Assembly: GCF_000149955.1 (NCBI RefSeq) | Contig: NC_030999.1 | Location: forward strand, 1,537,606 to 1,601,605 | DNA: 64,000 nucleotides | Source: Fusarium oxysporum f. sp. lycopersici 4287 | Lineage: Eukaryota; Ascomycota; Sordariomycetes; Hypocreales; Nectriaceae | Direction: 5' to 3' | In this document: piece by piece, positions 53,670 through 64,000 of the stretch | How the letters are laid out: each line of letters opens with the position of its first letter | Position numbering within the stretch: the stretch's first letter is position 1 | Translations under genes and position numbers: made by a program | The notes under the pieces: generated by a model | The model's input: only the letters and a program-made list of their open reading frames with translations | Told to the model about the DNA's origin: nothing | The model's database searches: none

Positions 53670-56216
53670 ATGAATCCAGTTACAGCTACTCGTCAATTTT
53701 CTGATGACTGCCTGCCTCCTGAACGCGAGTATGGCTCTCGGGAAGCCCTACACGCCGCGATCAATGCATGGGCAGCTCCCAGGGGCTATGCGTTTGTCAC
53801 TGGGAAGTCGAAGAAAACAGAGAGCGGCAGACGAATTGTTTTCTTCAGCTGTGACCGTGGAGGAGCACCTCCAAAGGCCTCGGGCGTACGGCAACGGTCA
53901 ACTACAACACGGCGTACAGGGTGTCAATTCTCAGTCCTTGCGAAGGAGGCCTTGGATAAGACAACGTGGCGCCTTACACACCGTCCTGGCAGCGAGTTTG
54001 CCCATCACAACCACGAGCCAAGCACAAGCATGTCTGCACATCCAGTCCATCGTCAACTATCCAATGCAGATAGGTCAACTATTAACAACCTTGCAAACGC
54101 TGGTGTAGCACCGAAAGAGATCAGGTCCTACCTACGTCAGAACACAGAGTCTCATGCCACCCAGCAAGACATCTACAACTGCATTGCACAAGGCAAACGA
54201 GACCAGAAGAAGGGCCAGAGCACAATCCAAGCTCTTGCTAATGAGCTTGAGGCTGAGGGTTTCTGGAGTCGAATACGCTTCGACGAGGATGGTCGGGTTA
54301 CAGCTGTGTTGTTTGCCCACCCAGAGTCGCTAACATACCTTAAGTCATACCCGGATATACTTATATTGGACTGCACATATAAGACAAACAAGTATAGGAT
54401 GCCTCTTCTCGATATCGTCGGTGTTGATGCCTGTCAACGATCATTCTGCATCGCCTTCGCCTTCCTCAGCGGCGAGGAGGAGAAGGACTACATCTGGGCG
54501 TTAGATCGGCTACGTTCAATGTACGAAGCCTGTAGCGCAAGGCTGCCATCTGTGATCCTTACAGACCGCTGTCTGGCCTGCATGAATGCGGTATCTCATT
54601 GTTTCCCGGCTGCAGTATCGCTTCTATGCCTTTGGCATGCCAACAAGGCAGTCCTGCGTTACTGCCAGCCAAGCTTTATGCGTCATAACGATGCGGCTCA
54701 AAAGCCTCAAGGCCACCAAGAGTGGAAGGACTTCTACGGAAGATGGCATGAGCTCGTGGCATCGGCAAATGAGGAGACATTTGAAGACAGGCTTCAGCAG
54801 CTCAAAGAGCGCTATGCTTCAGCTCACGCCCGGGAGGTCGCCTACATCATCGAAACATGGCTTGACCTCTACAAAACAAAGCTCGTGAAAGCTTGGGTTG
54901 ATCGGTATCTTCACTTTGAGAATGTGGTTACATCTCGAGGCGAGGGTATTCATCAGCTCATCAAGGTGTACCTTGATACTTCCCAGCTAGATCTCTTTGA
55001 GGCCTGGAGGGCTATCAAGCTGGCGATACTTAACCAAGTAGCTGAGCTCCGAGCAAACCAGGCGAAGCAGCAAATCCGAACACCCATAGAACTCTCAGGG
55101 AGTCTATACAGCATCATACGAGGCTGGGTATCTCACGAGGCATTGCGGAAGGTTGAGGCGCAGAGAAAGCGGCTCCAACAGGACAGACTCCCTGCCTGCA
55201 CAGGAGTCTTCTCAGCAACGCTTGGGCTCCCTTGCGCTCACACAATTGAGCCTCTTCTACAACAAGCCCAGCCGCTTCAACTACACCACTTCCATACGCA
55301 TTGGCATCTTCAACGAGAAGGAAACCCTCAATTGCTCATAGAGCCCCGCCGTCAGTTCGATCAGGTGCCAGCTACGTCAACATTGCCGAAGACTAGCACT
55401 CAGCGCGAGCCATGTGCATTTGAGATCGTCGAACAAGCATCACAGACGAGAGCCAACCCCAAATGTTCAAGATGTCATACACAGGGCCACAGGATGAGCT
55501 CAAAGGCATGCCCATTGCGATATGCGCATCTTGTATCTCCCTCAGCTTCTACAGCGCCCCCAAATACGCTGCCGCCATCGACTACACCAAGTTCGGCTCA
55601 ACAGCCAGTTCCCGATCCATCCTTATGCTCAATTTTGCCACAGCAGCAGGTAGCGCCGCCAGCGGCACTATGTGATCAAGAGATGGTGCCGTCCCCGCCA
55701 GATATAATAGCACTGCCATCCTCATCAGCGGATGTACCTCCACCACCAGATATGCCGCCATCGGTACCAGCGTCTGGGCCAGACATACGCTATGATGACC
55801 CTCGTGCTATATATGATCGATATATTGCAGCACGGATGGCATGGTATAACAAGCTGCCTCGAGGTAGCTTAAAGACTAACCAGGAATATCGAAAGGCAAT
55901 GGGCCTCCCTCAACGCTACGATAAGACAAGTTACAGCTGGTGTTTGGATTATAAGCAGATGGGTAAGCGATGCACATCAACGATACCTGGACGGGAGTGG
56001 ACTAAGGAGGAGATGATGGCGTACTTGGATTGGACCAGGGTAGAAGATGAACGTGTGGAGAGGCAAGTCGCCCAGGAGATGGGCGACAACCCTCTGGCGA
56101 ACAGGCGAACAGGCATGAAGGAGATTTGGAAGAGGGTTGAGCAGGACATGATCGACCAACAAGCTCTGTACTCGAACGATAAACTGGCTGAAGACTGTAT
56201 CATAGTTACTGCTTAG
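53670..56216 (+). CDS. Mutator-like (Hop-type) transposase
   Basis: An uninterrupted 848-aa protein starting 71 bases inside the left repeat. The N-terminus is a FAR1-type zinc domain (GYAFVTGKSKK...FSCDRGG...GCQFSVLAKE...HRPGSEFAHHNHEP) that should bind the terminal repeats. The MULE catalytic domain follows with LDCTYKTNKYRMPLL (Asp234), ILTDRCLACMNA (Asp299), CLWHANKAVLRYC and SRGEGIH (Glu425 as the likely third acid). A CCHC-like knuckle (CSRCHTQGHRMSSKACP) lies near residue 600, then a Pro-rich linker and a C-terminal extension (YDRYIAARMAWYNKLP...). Length matches Hop-type transposases (about 840 aa). With near-perfect ends this looks functional. Confidence 0.9.
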   Translation: MNPVTATRQFSDDCLPPEREYGSREALHAAINAWAAPRGYAFVTGKSKKTESGRRIVFFSCDRGGAPPKASGVRQRSTTTRRTGCQFSVLAKEALDKTTWRLTHRPGSEFAHHNHEPSTSMSAHPVHRQLSNADRSTINNLANAGVAPKEIRSYLRQNTESHATQQDIYNCIAQGKRDQKKGQSTIQALANELEAEGFWSRIRFDEDGRVTAVLFAHPESLTYLKSYPDILILDCTYKTNKYRMPLLDIVGVDACQRSFCIAFAFLSGEEEKDYIWALDRLRSMYEACSARLPSVILTDRCLACMNAVSHCFPAAVSLLCLWHANKAVLRYCQPSFMRHNDAAQKPQGHQEWKDFYGRWHELVASANEETFEDRLQQLKERYASAHAREVAYIIETWLDLYKTKLVKAWVDRYLHFENVVTSRGEGIHQLIKVYLDTSQLDLFEAWRAIKLAILNQVAELRANQAKQQIRTPIELSGSLYSIIRGWVSHEALRKVEAQRKRLQQDRLPACTGVFSATLGLPCAHTIEPLLQQAQPLQLHHFHTHWHLQREGNPQLLIEPRRQFDQVPATSTLPKTSTQREPCAFEIVEQASQTRANPKCSRCHTQGHRMSSKACPLRYAHLVSPSASTAPPNTLPPSTTPSSAQQPVPDPSLCSILPQQQVAPPAALCDQEMVPSPPDIIALPSSSADVPPPPDMPPSVPASGPDIRYDDPRAIYDRYIAARMAWYNKLPRGSLKTNQEYRKAMGLPQRYDKTSYSWCLDYKQMGKRCTSTIPGREWTKEEMMAYLDWTRVEDERVERQVAQEMGDNPLANRRTGMKEIWKRVEQDMIDQQALYSNDKLAEDCIIVTA

Positions 56217-56342
56217 ATTATTATTAACGCCTACATTACTTATATCCCAATTATGGCACCGTGAGAAAAAATCTGTATAGCAGAGCAGTTCGTCATCTAG
56301 AGATTAGAAGCAATACAATAAAATACAATAGGCTGGCTGGCA

Positions 56343-56440
56343 TACAAGGGTGTTGGGCTTACATAACTCCCTTACAGACGCACCGGGTGCGCAACACGTG
56401 ACACTTACGTGCGCATCCAGGTGCGCACCTATTGGCGCCC
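56343..56440. repeat. Right terminal inverted repeat of the MULE
   Basis: 98 bp, inverse of the left end with one mismatch (C for T at the sixth base from the tip). Confidence 0.93.
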
Positions 56441-56449
56441 CCAGAAAAG

Positions 56450-57918
56450 CAGTTGATTACATAACTGGTGGCTACGGCAAGGAGTGTTTGGGCGTATGAA
56501 GAGCTCATATCTCATATGCTAGTCAAAATTTCCTTCCATACCCTAGGCTCACTATTGCATTTCTCCTAGTGACAGTTTGGCAAGGTCAAAGTAGCGCGAA
56601 GAGGGACAACTCTGAACTTTAACCTAGGAGTTTCGTTATTTTGAAGGTGAATCGTAGATATGCCACCTGATATGCACCTTTATCGACGGAAAGGACGAGG
56701 TTTCATTACACAAGCTTGTGACTCGTCCACCGGTCTTTGACTAGGTACCCTGTGATGACAGAGTTGAAATCAGAAAGCATATACTTTGAAACCTCCCTTG
56801 AAATCGCCATATCCTGATGGGTTCGGCAGGATCCACATTTTACCATCCACCTGGTGGCAAAGTGAGCTTGTTTTCATGTACCGTGGCGAAGATAACTTAC
56901 CATCTTGATGCCTTGAAGGCTGTTACGCACCGTCCGGGAAGCTTCCAATCTAAAAACATTGTCTTGCCCGGTTTTCTCTGCACTATGAGAACATCGTCTC
57001 TCAGCCCTTGCCTTCTTACTTCGCAACTATCAAGTTGCGAGCTGCATAAGCCATCGCATCGCACCAGGGAGAGTCCCGTGGAGCGAATGCTTTTGACATG
57101 GTCTAAAAAGCGAGCGGATACCGATGCCTCTGGTAGATAGATGTTGAACAATTGCTTTAAGGATGCTGATGCCGCTCTTGGCCCATGCATTCTTATCTGA
57201 CCCTAATGACTGATGCTTGCTTTGGAATATGGCCTTAGTCTCATAGTTAAGGCATGGTATGAAAGCATTATTGAGATACTTGAGTGACAATGCGACGCTT
57301 ACTGCATTCTTGGCTAAGATTACGGAGTGTTTGTTGCTTTCGAGGCCGGTCAACAGGCAGTGGATCGATTTTGTGCGACAGGCTATGTATGACTCAGCTC
57401 GCAATAGCGATCTAAGAGACAGCAATAAAATTCATTGAAGCTCCACCACTCCCCGGAACAAATAGCCGCCATCCTGTATACCGTTATTGAAGGACCTTTT
57501 CTTCCAGTAGAGGCCTTCTCAAATTCTTGTTTTAATCTTACACAGGAGCCCCTCTTCCTCTCACTTCGCCTCGAGCATGCTTATCTCTTCTACTTGGTTG
57601 GGTTAGGCGAAGCAGGGACAAATTTATGTACCTCAGGTTGTTTGTAGGGGAGCAACTTGTCGGCGTTAGGCTATCAGGTACTGGTGGCTCAGGGATTGAG
57701 AGAAGAGAGCGGATACGTGATAGATGTTTCAAAGTCACACACCAGATCATATCAAGCGTGGCACATGAATTACCGACCAGATCCTAACGCAGACTCAGCA
57801 TAGAACCTTTGAGGTATGCTGCTCCAGACTCATACATTCGTATCAAAGTATCGAACTCGGAGTGACACCACCAAACCACCCACTATCGCATACACAGCTT
57901 CTGAACACAGAGGATGGT
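56450..57918. other. Intergenic region without a supportable gene
   Basis: Minus-strand frames at 56897-57190 and 57030-57425 overlap and are open but have no recognisable domain; they might be remnants of a decayed regulator. A short stretch at 56645-56665 (AAGGTGAATCGTAGATAT) resembles the start of the Copia LTR and could be an old LTR scrap. Confidence 0.35.
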
Positions 57919-59326
57919 TCAAATTCCAAGGTCCTTCTTCAAAGCGGGCAGAACTGTGCCGTCATTCCACTTCCAGATCAAACCACTGTTATGTCCAGCA
58001 AAGGCAGCCCCGGTCCAGTAAGTATTGAGATAACCCTCGAGCTTGAGAAGCTCAGTATAGAAGCCTTTTGCAATGTCTTCACCGGTTACATGAAGATCGT
58101 AAGGAACATGGTTGGAGATATAAGGAAAAGTAACTCTCTTCGCCGCGTCGGTGGATACAGCACCCACTCGCGCCAGTGTAGTAAGCTCCTTACGAATAAG
58201 ACTTTTACTATCAGCTACAGTGTATTCGGTATTGTCGAAGGCAACGCCAAGGAGGAATTGATTCGGAGAACCAGAAGACAGGTAGGCGTTGCTTCCAGGA
58301 ATCATCGGAGTCTTGGCAGGAGTCATGATACCGACGTTCTGGAGGCTCACATCGAGACCAGGGATATCAGCAACGCCTGCAACATAGCCGAAAGCAGAAA
58401 ATTTGGAGAACAACTTTCGCTCCATCTCGGAGAGATCAAAAGCCCTCATGTTCTCGATCGTCTGGGGAATAGCGACCACGAGCTTCTTCGCCTTGATGGT
58501 GAAACTCTCACGCTTCTGTCGAATGGTCACGATAACACCTTGCTTATTTCGCTGAACTCTGATGACGTCTGAACTTAGATAAATATCATTTCCAAGCACA
58601 GCAGAAGCAGCCTTGTAGATGCTTCGAGTATCCCCTGACGCGGCGACGAGGAATTCGCTAGAAACAGCCTGCAAAAGCCCCGGTCCAAACTTCTTAATAC
58701 CGTAAAGAGTAGGAATGGTGGTAATGTTGCCAGGGTACCAGTTTAGCTGACTGATGAGAGGAAGAATGGCGCTGAAGTTGTTCTGCTGGGCAAACTGTCC
58801 GAAAGGCAGAAGCAACTCTTCGGGCACAGGGTCGGGAACGCGATAACCTTGGTCGATCCAGGGATATTTGCTCAGAACATTTTGAGAATAGGTCTGCATT
58901 GCTGCAGCCATGGCCTTTTTAGTGGCAGCAGCCTCTGCTTCATCCTGGGCAGGGACTGGAACACCCAGAGTAAAGTCGTACATCTTAGTTGAAGGAGTCG
59001 CCTTGAAGGGGTTGTGTTTTGCTACAGCAACTCCAAGACGCGCTAAGTACTTTTGCACAGTGTTGGTGTTTTCAAAAAGTACAACACCAATATTGGCAGG
59101 GATTTGTCTTGGGGTTGATGTATGTCTCGGCATGCCCTCCGATCTGATCTTTCTTCTCAATCACGGCAACCGCGGCGCCTGCATCTTTGAGATTGACTGC
59201 CGCATGTATGCCGGATGAGCCACCACCGATAACAGCTACGTCGACATGGACATTTTTGGTTATAGCTACAACGCATACCGGAGATAGGCAGGAAGCCAAG
59301 GCAAAGAGATTGTTATAGAATTTCAT
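57919..59326 (-). pseudogene. Secreted FAD-dependent oxidoreductase, disrupted by one frameshift
   Basis: From the ATG at 59326 a signal peptide ([21 protein letters not shown]) precedes the dinucleotide-binding motif of FAD enzymes ([19 protein letters not shown], then '[13 protein letters not shown]'). At about 59098-59112 the frame shifts by one base; the continuation in the next frame ([14 protein letters not shown]...) runs without interruption to the stop and includes the C-terminal FAD-contact region (YWTGAAFAGHNSGLIWKWNDG). The arrangement fits the NAD(P)-binding/amine oxidase-like flavoproteins of fungi, for example beta-cyclopiazonate dehydrogenase-type enzymes, which oxidise secondary metabolites. 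The substrate is unknown. With only one lesion, a sequencing error or an unusual short intron cannot be excluded. Confidence 0.75.
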
Positions 59327-60857
59327 GGTCAAAGATTGACGAAGAATAAAATATGTTCCTTGGCAAGACCTTTTCGGAATGGCACCTTAGCTTATTTTGT
59401 ACTGCCAGAATCGGGCGTATGCCACCGACTTGAACGGGTCAGAGTGTTAATTATTACGGGGATCAAGGTACTGGATTGAAGTCTGCGGTTACGTTTACCT
59501 GCAGCTTTGTCCACTTATCATTAGTGGTTCACAAAGGCTCCAATTCATAACCTTCGGGCCGCCTCACCCTGTGAAAAGGGTAAGATTATCTCCGTATCAG
59601 AACATTTTGGCTCGTATTTATCACTGTTTTGAAGTTGGTTACATGAATAGGCATTCAGTCTCATGGTGCCACTCAAGAAATACTCGCAGGTACATGAGTC
59701 GGCCATGGAACCCAGCATACTTCACGACTCACCAGCCCTAGCCATGAGCATGCACGAACTATGCATCGCTTCATGGCAATTCCATTCAAGCGGTAAAATG
59801 CGTAGATGTGCGCGAAGGCCCCAGAAGCCTTGCTGAAGATTTTCCGGAGCTACTTGATCTTGGCTTGCTGATGTCGTTTTACTCTCACCACCAACCAAAT
59901 CCTTCCAATTGGCTCTGGATCGCATACTCTATCTATGAACTAGAATTTGGTCTTCGCATATTCCACTCTTCAAGTTGTGCAGGCTGGCGTCAAAGAACGT
60001 TCTGGGCCAGTGATATCTTGTCTATCAGGTCGCTGTCTCCTCCGCAAGTGTTCAAGCAGGAGCTGTGCTCCAGGCTTTTGGATCATACTTTTCACGTCAA
60101 GAAAAATATATTGGGCTCTTTTTAATCTTCCTTTGATTTTGTTTTCTATCATTGCAGCCTTAATAACCGTCATCAAGGACTGACGGTTGACACTCCCAAT
60201 AGAGACAAAGCCAAGGGCGAGCACATGCTTGCTTGGTGATATACGTGATCTAGAAAAAGTGGCTTATTATAGATTATTCGGCCATATCTAGAAATAAGTC
60301 TCGAGTTCAGTGCATCCTGAACTTGGGATACGACGGATTTTGTTTTTATCCGTCGCTATGATGGTTGATGGGAGCATAAATAAACTCGAATATTTAGTTA
60401 TTCTAGGCTGCTTTTTATAGGAGATCGTTTCTGTAAATAAACTGGCATTGAGACATCTATAAATGCAAAGTCTCATATAAGCCTATAAGTTAAAAAGACG
60501 TTGACGTCGCTTTAAGACCGTTTGCTTGCTCTTCACTTTACAGGAACCCTTTCCTTCCCGCATCATCCCTTTTCTTAGCTTCTCATCCACTTATCGTCCA
60601 CCTTGTGAAATAAATTGGTATAATTGGGAAGATCTAGTCTGCCCACACCTTTTCTGATCGCTTAATTTGACCTATTGGTATTGATTTCAAAGCCAGTTGC
60701 GCGCATGATACCATCGCTCCATACTTAATACTTTTCTGAAGCTGAAAGACCCATAAATTGAGCTTGTCATTGTCCAACACCAAATCTTCATAAATCGCAT
60801 TCTGTATCAGTGTCTTGAAAAAGGACAATCAAGACTTGAACCACCAAAATCACGATA
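59327..60857. other. Intergenic region
   Basis: No recognisable gene or repeat. It separates two divergently oriented genes and should hold both promoters. Confidence 0.4.
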
Positions 60858-61811
60858 ATGCCCCCCAGGAACAAGGGAGTCGCGAATCCTTTTGCCGGCT
60901 GTGTGATTACCGTCTGTGGCAGACCTGGCACCATTGATGGCCAACCATATACCCATGATAGTTTCAAAGATATCATTGTCCAATATGGCGGGAGATTTGT
61001 TCGAAGTGTCACAGGGGCTACCACTCACGTTGTTGCCACTAAAGATAGTTTGGAGCGTAAAACTGCCACAATGGTGGCCGCCAGGAGGAGGGAAAATCTT
61101 TCCTTTATGATGCCAGAATGGCTCATTGACACCGACACCAAGAAGAAAAAGCTGAACGCAAAGGAATACGCCTGGACGGACTTGGAGAGACTAAGAGTGA
61201 GCCAGCTTAAAACCCAAAGCGCCAAGACAAAGACTACCAAGAAAATTGCTAAGGCTAAAGCACGTGTCAAGGACGAACCTAAGGAAGATGGGGAAGCTCC
61301 ACCCAAGACCTCAGCTAAGCCCAAGAAGACTGCAGCTAAGTCCGAGCCCAAGGCCGCAGCTAAGCCCACGACTGCAGCTAAGCCCAAGCCCAAGGCCGCA
61401 GCTAAGTCCAAGGCCTCTAAGCCCAAGACCAAAGCTAAGTCCAAGACCTCGGTTGAGCCGCTCACCGAATATGACGTCTGGGTCGATCCTGACTCTCGTC
61501 TCATCTACGATGCATATTTGACCCAGACCAGTTCTGATACCAAGACTGACAGGTTCTTCCGTATCCAAGTTATGAAGGACCCTAACTCATCGACCTTTAG
61601 GACAAGGACTCAATGGGGTCGTATTGGCGGGACGCCTACTTATCAAGTCCTGGGAAATGGAGGTCGTGGAGAGGCTATCGAGAAATTTGAGGAAAAGTTC
61701 AAGTCAAAGTCAGGTCTCGCTTGGGAAGATCGTTCTGCACACCCTAAGCCTAAAAGATACACCTATCACCGTCATTCCGGCAGCGATAACGATACGACAG
61801 ATCATTCATAA
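60858..61811 (+). CDS. BRCT-WGR protein, truncated relative of fungal PARP
   Basis: A 317-aa protein. A BRCT domain (residues about 10-104; VITVCGRPGTIDG, IIVQYGGRFVRSVTGATTHVVAT, PEWLIDT) is followed by a Lys/Ala/Pro-rich linker (120-198, AKPK repeats) and a WGR domain (204-295, TQWGRIGG with Trp253-Gly-Arg). This is the N-terminal order of filamentous fungal poly(ADP-ribose) polymerase. In a complete enzyme a PARP regulatory and catalytic domain would follow for another 350 residues or so; here the frame ends in HSGSDNDTTDHS soon after the WGR. The domains bind DNA breaks and partners, so the product could still act as a nucleic-acid-binding decoy or be inert. Downstream DNA retains the last piece of a PARP gene. 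Confidence 0.8.
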   Translation: MPPRNKGVANPFAGCVITVCGRPGTIDGQPYTHDSFKDIIVQYGGRFVRSVTGATTHVVATKDSLERKTATMVAARRRENLSFMMPEWLIDTDTKKKKLNAKEYAWTDLERLRVSQLKTQSAKTKTTKKIAKAKARVKDEPKEDGEAPPKTSAKPKKTAAKSEPKAAAKPTTAAKPKPKAAAKSKASKPKTKAKSKTSVEPLTEYDVWVDPDSRLIYDAYLTQTSSDTKTDRFFRIQVMKDPNSSTFRTRTQWGRIGGTPTYQVLGNGGRGEAIEKFEEKFKSKSGLAWEDRSAHPKPKRYTYHRHSGSDNDTTDHS

Positions 61812-61990
61812 AGGCCTTAAGGGTCTTAATATGGTGAGTTCTCTACCTTTTCTTTATTCACGCAAGTGAAATCTGTGCATTGACTCCACATCTATGCTAA
61901 CATGCTCGCAGGCCGGCCCTGACAGCAAGCCCACTTATGCCAACGACCAAATTTTATCTTTGGACTACAATGAGTACATATGTTACGATG
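61804..61990 (+). pseudogene. C-terminal scrap of a PARP catalytic domain, join(61804..61833, 61912..61990)
   Basis: In a frame different from the BRCT-WGR gene, the sequence encodes HKGLKGLNM, then a 78-nt intron (61834-61911; GTGAGT donor, TGCTAAC branch site, GCAG acceptor), then AGPDSKPTYAND and LDYNEYICYDVG. PARP enzymes end with a 'KGLG...P' loop and a 'YNEYIVYD' strand in this order, so this is the far C-terminus of the same gene. The region between the WGR domain and this point is deleted. Confidence 0.65.
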
Positions 61991-64000
61991 TTGGAGGTCA
62001 AGTTACGTTACCTGTGACATGTGAAGATCTTTGCAGAGCGATAGTGGCCGAACGACTTATGTCATACCAGCTCCATTTAAAATTTCTGGTGTTTTTTCGT
62101 TATAGTCATACTCGAACTACATGTTTTTGGCAGAAAGGATTTGATTGGAATACTTGTTGTAAATAGTTTCTTTCCGTGTACTTCTGATGTAATAAGAGCA
62201 CGAAGTATTTGACACCTCATGACGATTGATATTGCTGGTCTACATATCCATTCAGAGCAAGAATAAAATTGGTATTCATGTAGGTTCACTTCATACTATG
62301 TCGCAATCCGTCACATGAAGTGGATCGTTGAAAAATGAACCCTTTACATAGCCTGCAAGCGCTACTATGTACCGAATCCTAACGATTGCATATTGGCCAT
62401 GGATGTGATTACAGCTTGACAGAAGAAGCCGAATTGAACGGTTTCCAAGACCAAGCTGACTTTTGTGATACAGCGTATGCGATAATGGCTCTGCTCAAAG
62501 TAGAAGCCGTTCGCCGCGCTTGCAAAGCAATGATCTCTAAGGGTTTGGAATCAGCAAATGGCAAGGCGCAATAGCGGGCCCTGGACGACAAGGAGGGCGT
62601 GCAATGAGATTTAGAGGTACCGCTTCGTGCTATATACGGGGGATACCGGTGCGATCTTTCGGCCGCCCAGAAGACGGGGATTGTTACCACAGCAGGAAAT
62701 ATTGGGATGAATGGATAAAAGGGGAATTTCCCTTTACTTTTGCTGTAGAATCCAAGGCTCATTGCCATTTATCAAAGTGCAACGACCGGGTAATCCTCCA
62801 AGCAATAAGTATGACGACCCTGTTTGGCAAGCAGGAATATTGGACAGGATTTCCGGCACGCGATGCTATAGGAATTATTAGATGAAAGGGGAGCAATACC
62901 AATCGAAAGGGTGGAAGAGAGACAGGAAATGATCAAATAAGTAACGTATGAAGGACAGATACAGCTCCGGTGCTAATCCAGGCAGTCAAGTACTTCGTCG
63001 TCTGGCACTCTAATGAAAGCAATTACCTACCCGTGCCAAGGTGGTTTAGGACAGCAACTTTTCAAAACAGCCTTAAGCTGTGTATCAAAGGCAGACACGA
63101 TTTGAATTAACTGCCAGATTTTAAGCCTAGTGCAATTAAGATAGTATTTTCAGCTCTCAACATACCTTACTAACAAATGTTTATTAAAGGATATAAGACC
63201 AGCTAGGGCAACAAGGTATGGCCAATCAAAGCCGTACTATATTCAGTCGATTGAGGCTCAGAAAGTTTGAATTAAAAGGCAAAGGCCTTCCAGTGGTTGG
63301 AATTGCTTGAGGTAGTATAGGTCCAGAGGCTGGCGGTCAAGAAGCACACGCTAAAGTATGAATGAAAGAATATCAGATTTAATACCGCCACGATTGTTAC
63401 TCGAACAAAGTTCGCCAACCTTGGCAATAATAATGGATAGTTTGTGAGAGAGTGAGAACGCACTGCGCCGCTAAGGGCAACAAATAAAGCTTTTGACATG
63501 AACGCGGCGCTCATACCCCAATGAACCAATCCGTTACTTTGGGCTCTAAAAGCCCCAAGGCAGCCATTCCAGTGCACATGATGGTGTTACGGTGGATAGG
63601 TTTCCTGTTTTACCTATGATGTTTGTATCTCGTCGATACTTCATCACCCAGTCAACCTTCAGCTCTTTCTCGACAAACCGGGGCCTGGACAAGCGACAAC
63701 ATCGCACGCGCCATCTTGAAAGGTGTTTTATCTCGGAACCATGTATCATAGCTATAACCGCCACGTGGTAGGTTTGTTACACCTCCGTACTACGAATCGA
63801 TAGTGAGTTTGTTATTAGTAAACCACTAATATAACACTTTGCTTCTGATCTTGATATTGTGGCTTTTGACTCTTTAATTGACTTATATTACATATCGTTG
63901 GTAGAGGGCCTCCTCAGTGAGTACTTCACCGGCATCGAGCAATTGCTTTTCCATATTGGCCTCACGCACTGGCCCTTGCTCATCTATAAACTTAGAGACG
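61991..64000. other. No recognisable gene
   Basis: Short frames (for example 62386-62574 on the plus strand and 63272-63577 on the minus strand) have no known domain or exon context. No transposon ends are visible. Confidence 0.4.

Larger units (their letters stand above)
53501..56440 (+). mobile_element. Hop-like Mutator transposon (MULE), complete
   Basis: A 2940-bp element with 98-bp terminal inverted repeats differing at a single position (start GGGCGTCAATAGGTGCGCAC at the left). A perfect 9-bp target duplication CCAGAAAAG flanks it (53492-53500 and 56441-56449), diagnostic of Mutator superfamily insertion. It contains one intact transposase gene. Repeat length, target duplication and transposase size recall Hop, the active MULE described from F. 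oxysporum, but this copy is shorter overall. Confidence 0.93.

Noticed and set aside
56640..56720. Solo LTR of the Copia family
   Set aside because: Similarity covers one 18-base block and a vague second block only; no TG...CA boundaries.
57030..57425. Possible transcription factor remnant on the minus strand
   Set aside because: Open but without zinc cluster or recognisable fungal TF motifs; cannot be supported.
1..64000. CRISPR arrays, rRNA genes, Starship captain (DUF3435) gene
   Set aside because: None seen: no regular spaced repeats, no rRNA sequence, no tyrosine-recombinase frame.

Overview
This window looks like a transposon-packed accessory segment of a filamentous ascomycete, almost certainly a member of the Fusarium oxysporum complex. 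Genes have short introns (about 50-90 nt) with GT...(C/T)TAAC...AG signals. The strongest species cue is a miniature element at 20885-21098 whose ends match the mimp (miniature impala) terminal signature CAGTGGG..GCAA(T/A)AA, a hallmark of F. oxysporum. Most of the coding capacity belongs to mobile elements of several classes, some intact and some eroded.

Layout. 1-6.4 kb: remnants of pogo/Fot-type transposases, an OrsD-like fragment and an eroded hypothetical gene. 6.4-14.5 kb: a full-length Helitron (Rep-helicase, about 1894 aa after removing one intron), directly followed by a hAT element with an intact two-exon transposase. 15-19.6 kb: a piggyBac-like remnant, the N-terminus of one hAT element and an intact hAT element abutting it. 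20.9-22.3 kb: a mimp, a second MITE and a small secreted double-psi beta-barrel (plant natriuretic peptide/expansin-like) gene, which is the arrangement typical of Fusarium effector genes. 22.3-28.2 kb: a compound block of LINE 3' end, hAT element lacking its C-terminus and a complete pogo/Fot element with 70-bp perfect terminal repeats. 28.5-35.1 kb: a Cys-rich secreted-protein gene and an MFS transporter gene, both cut short at a Copia retrotransposon that also contains an assembly gap.

35-64 kb: fewer elements and more apparent host genes: a C2H2 zinc-finger protein, two type II membrane proteins that look like glycosyltransferases, an F-box/ankyrin protein, a frameshifted secreted FAD oxidoreductase and a BRCT-WGR protein derived from a PARP gene that lost its catalytic core. 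A hAT element with a perfect 8-bp target duplication (39.7-42.7 kb) and a Hop-like Mutator element with 98-bp terminal repeats and a 9-bp target duplication (53.5-56.4 kb) interrupt this part.

There is no operon logic here. The host genes are single transcription units; what ties the region together is transposition, with the likely biological payload being the mimp-associated secreted protein and cell-surface/secretory-pathway genes. All calls come from reading the sequence and family knowledge; no database search was run.
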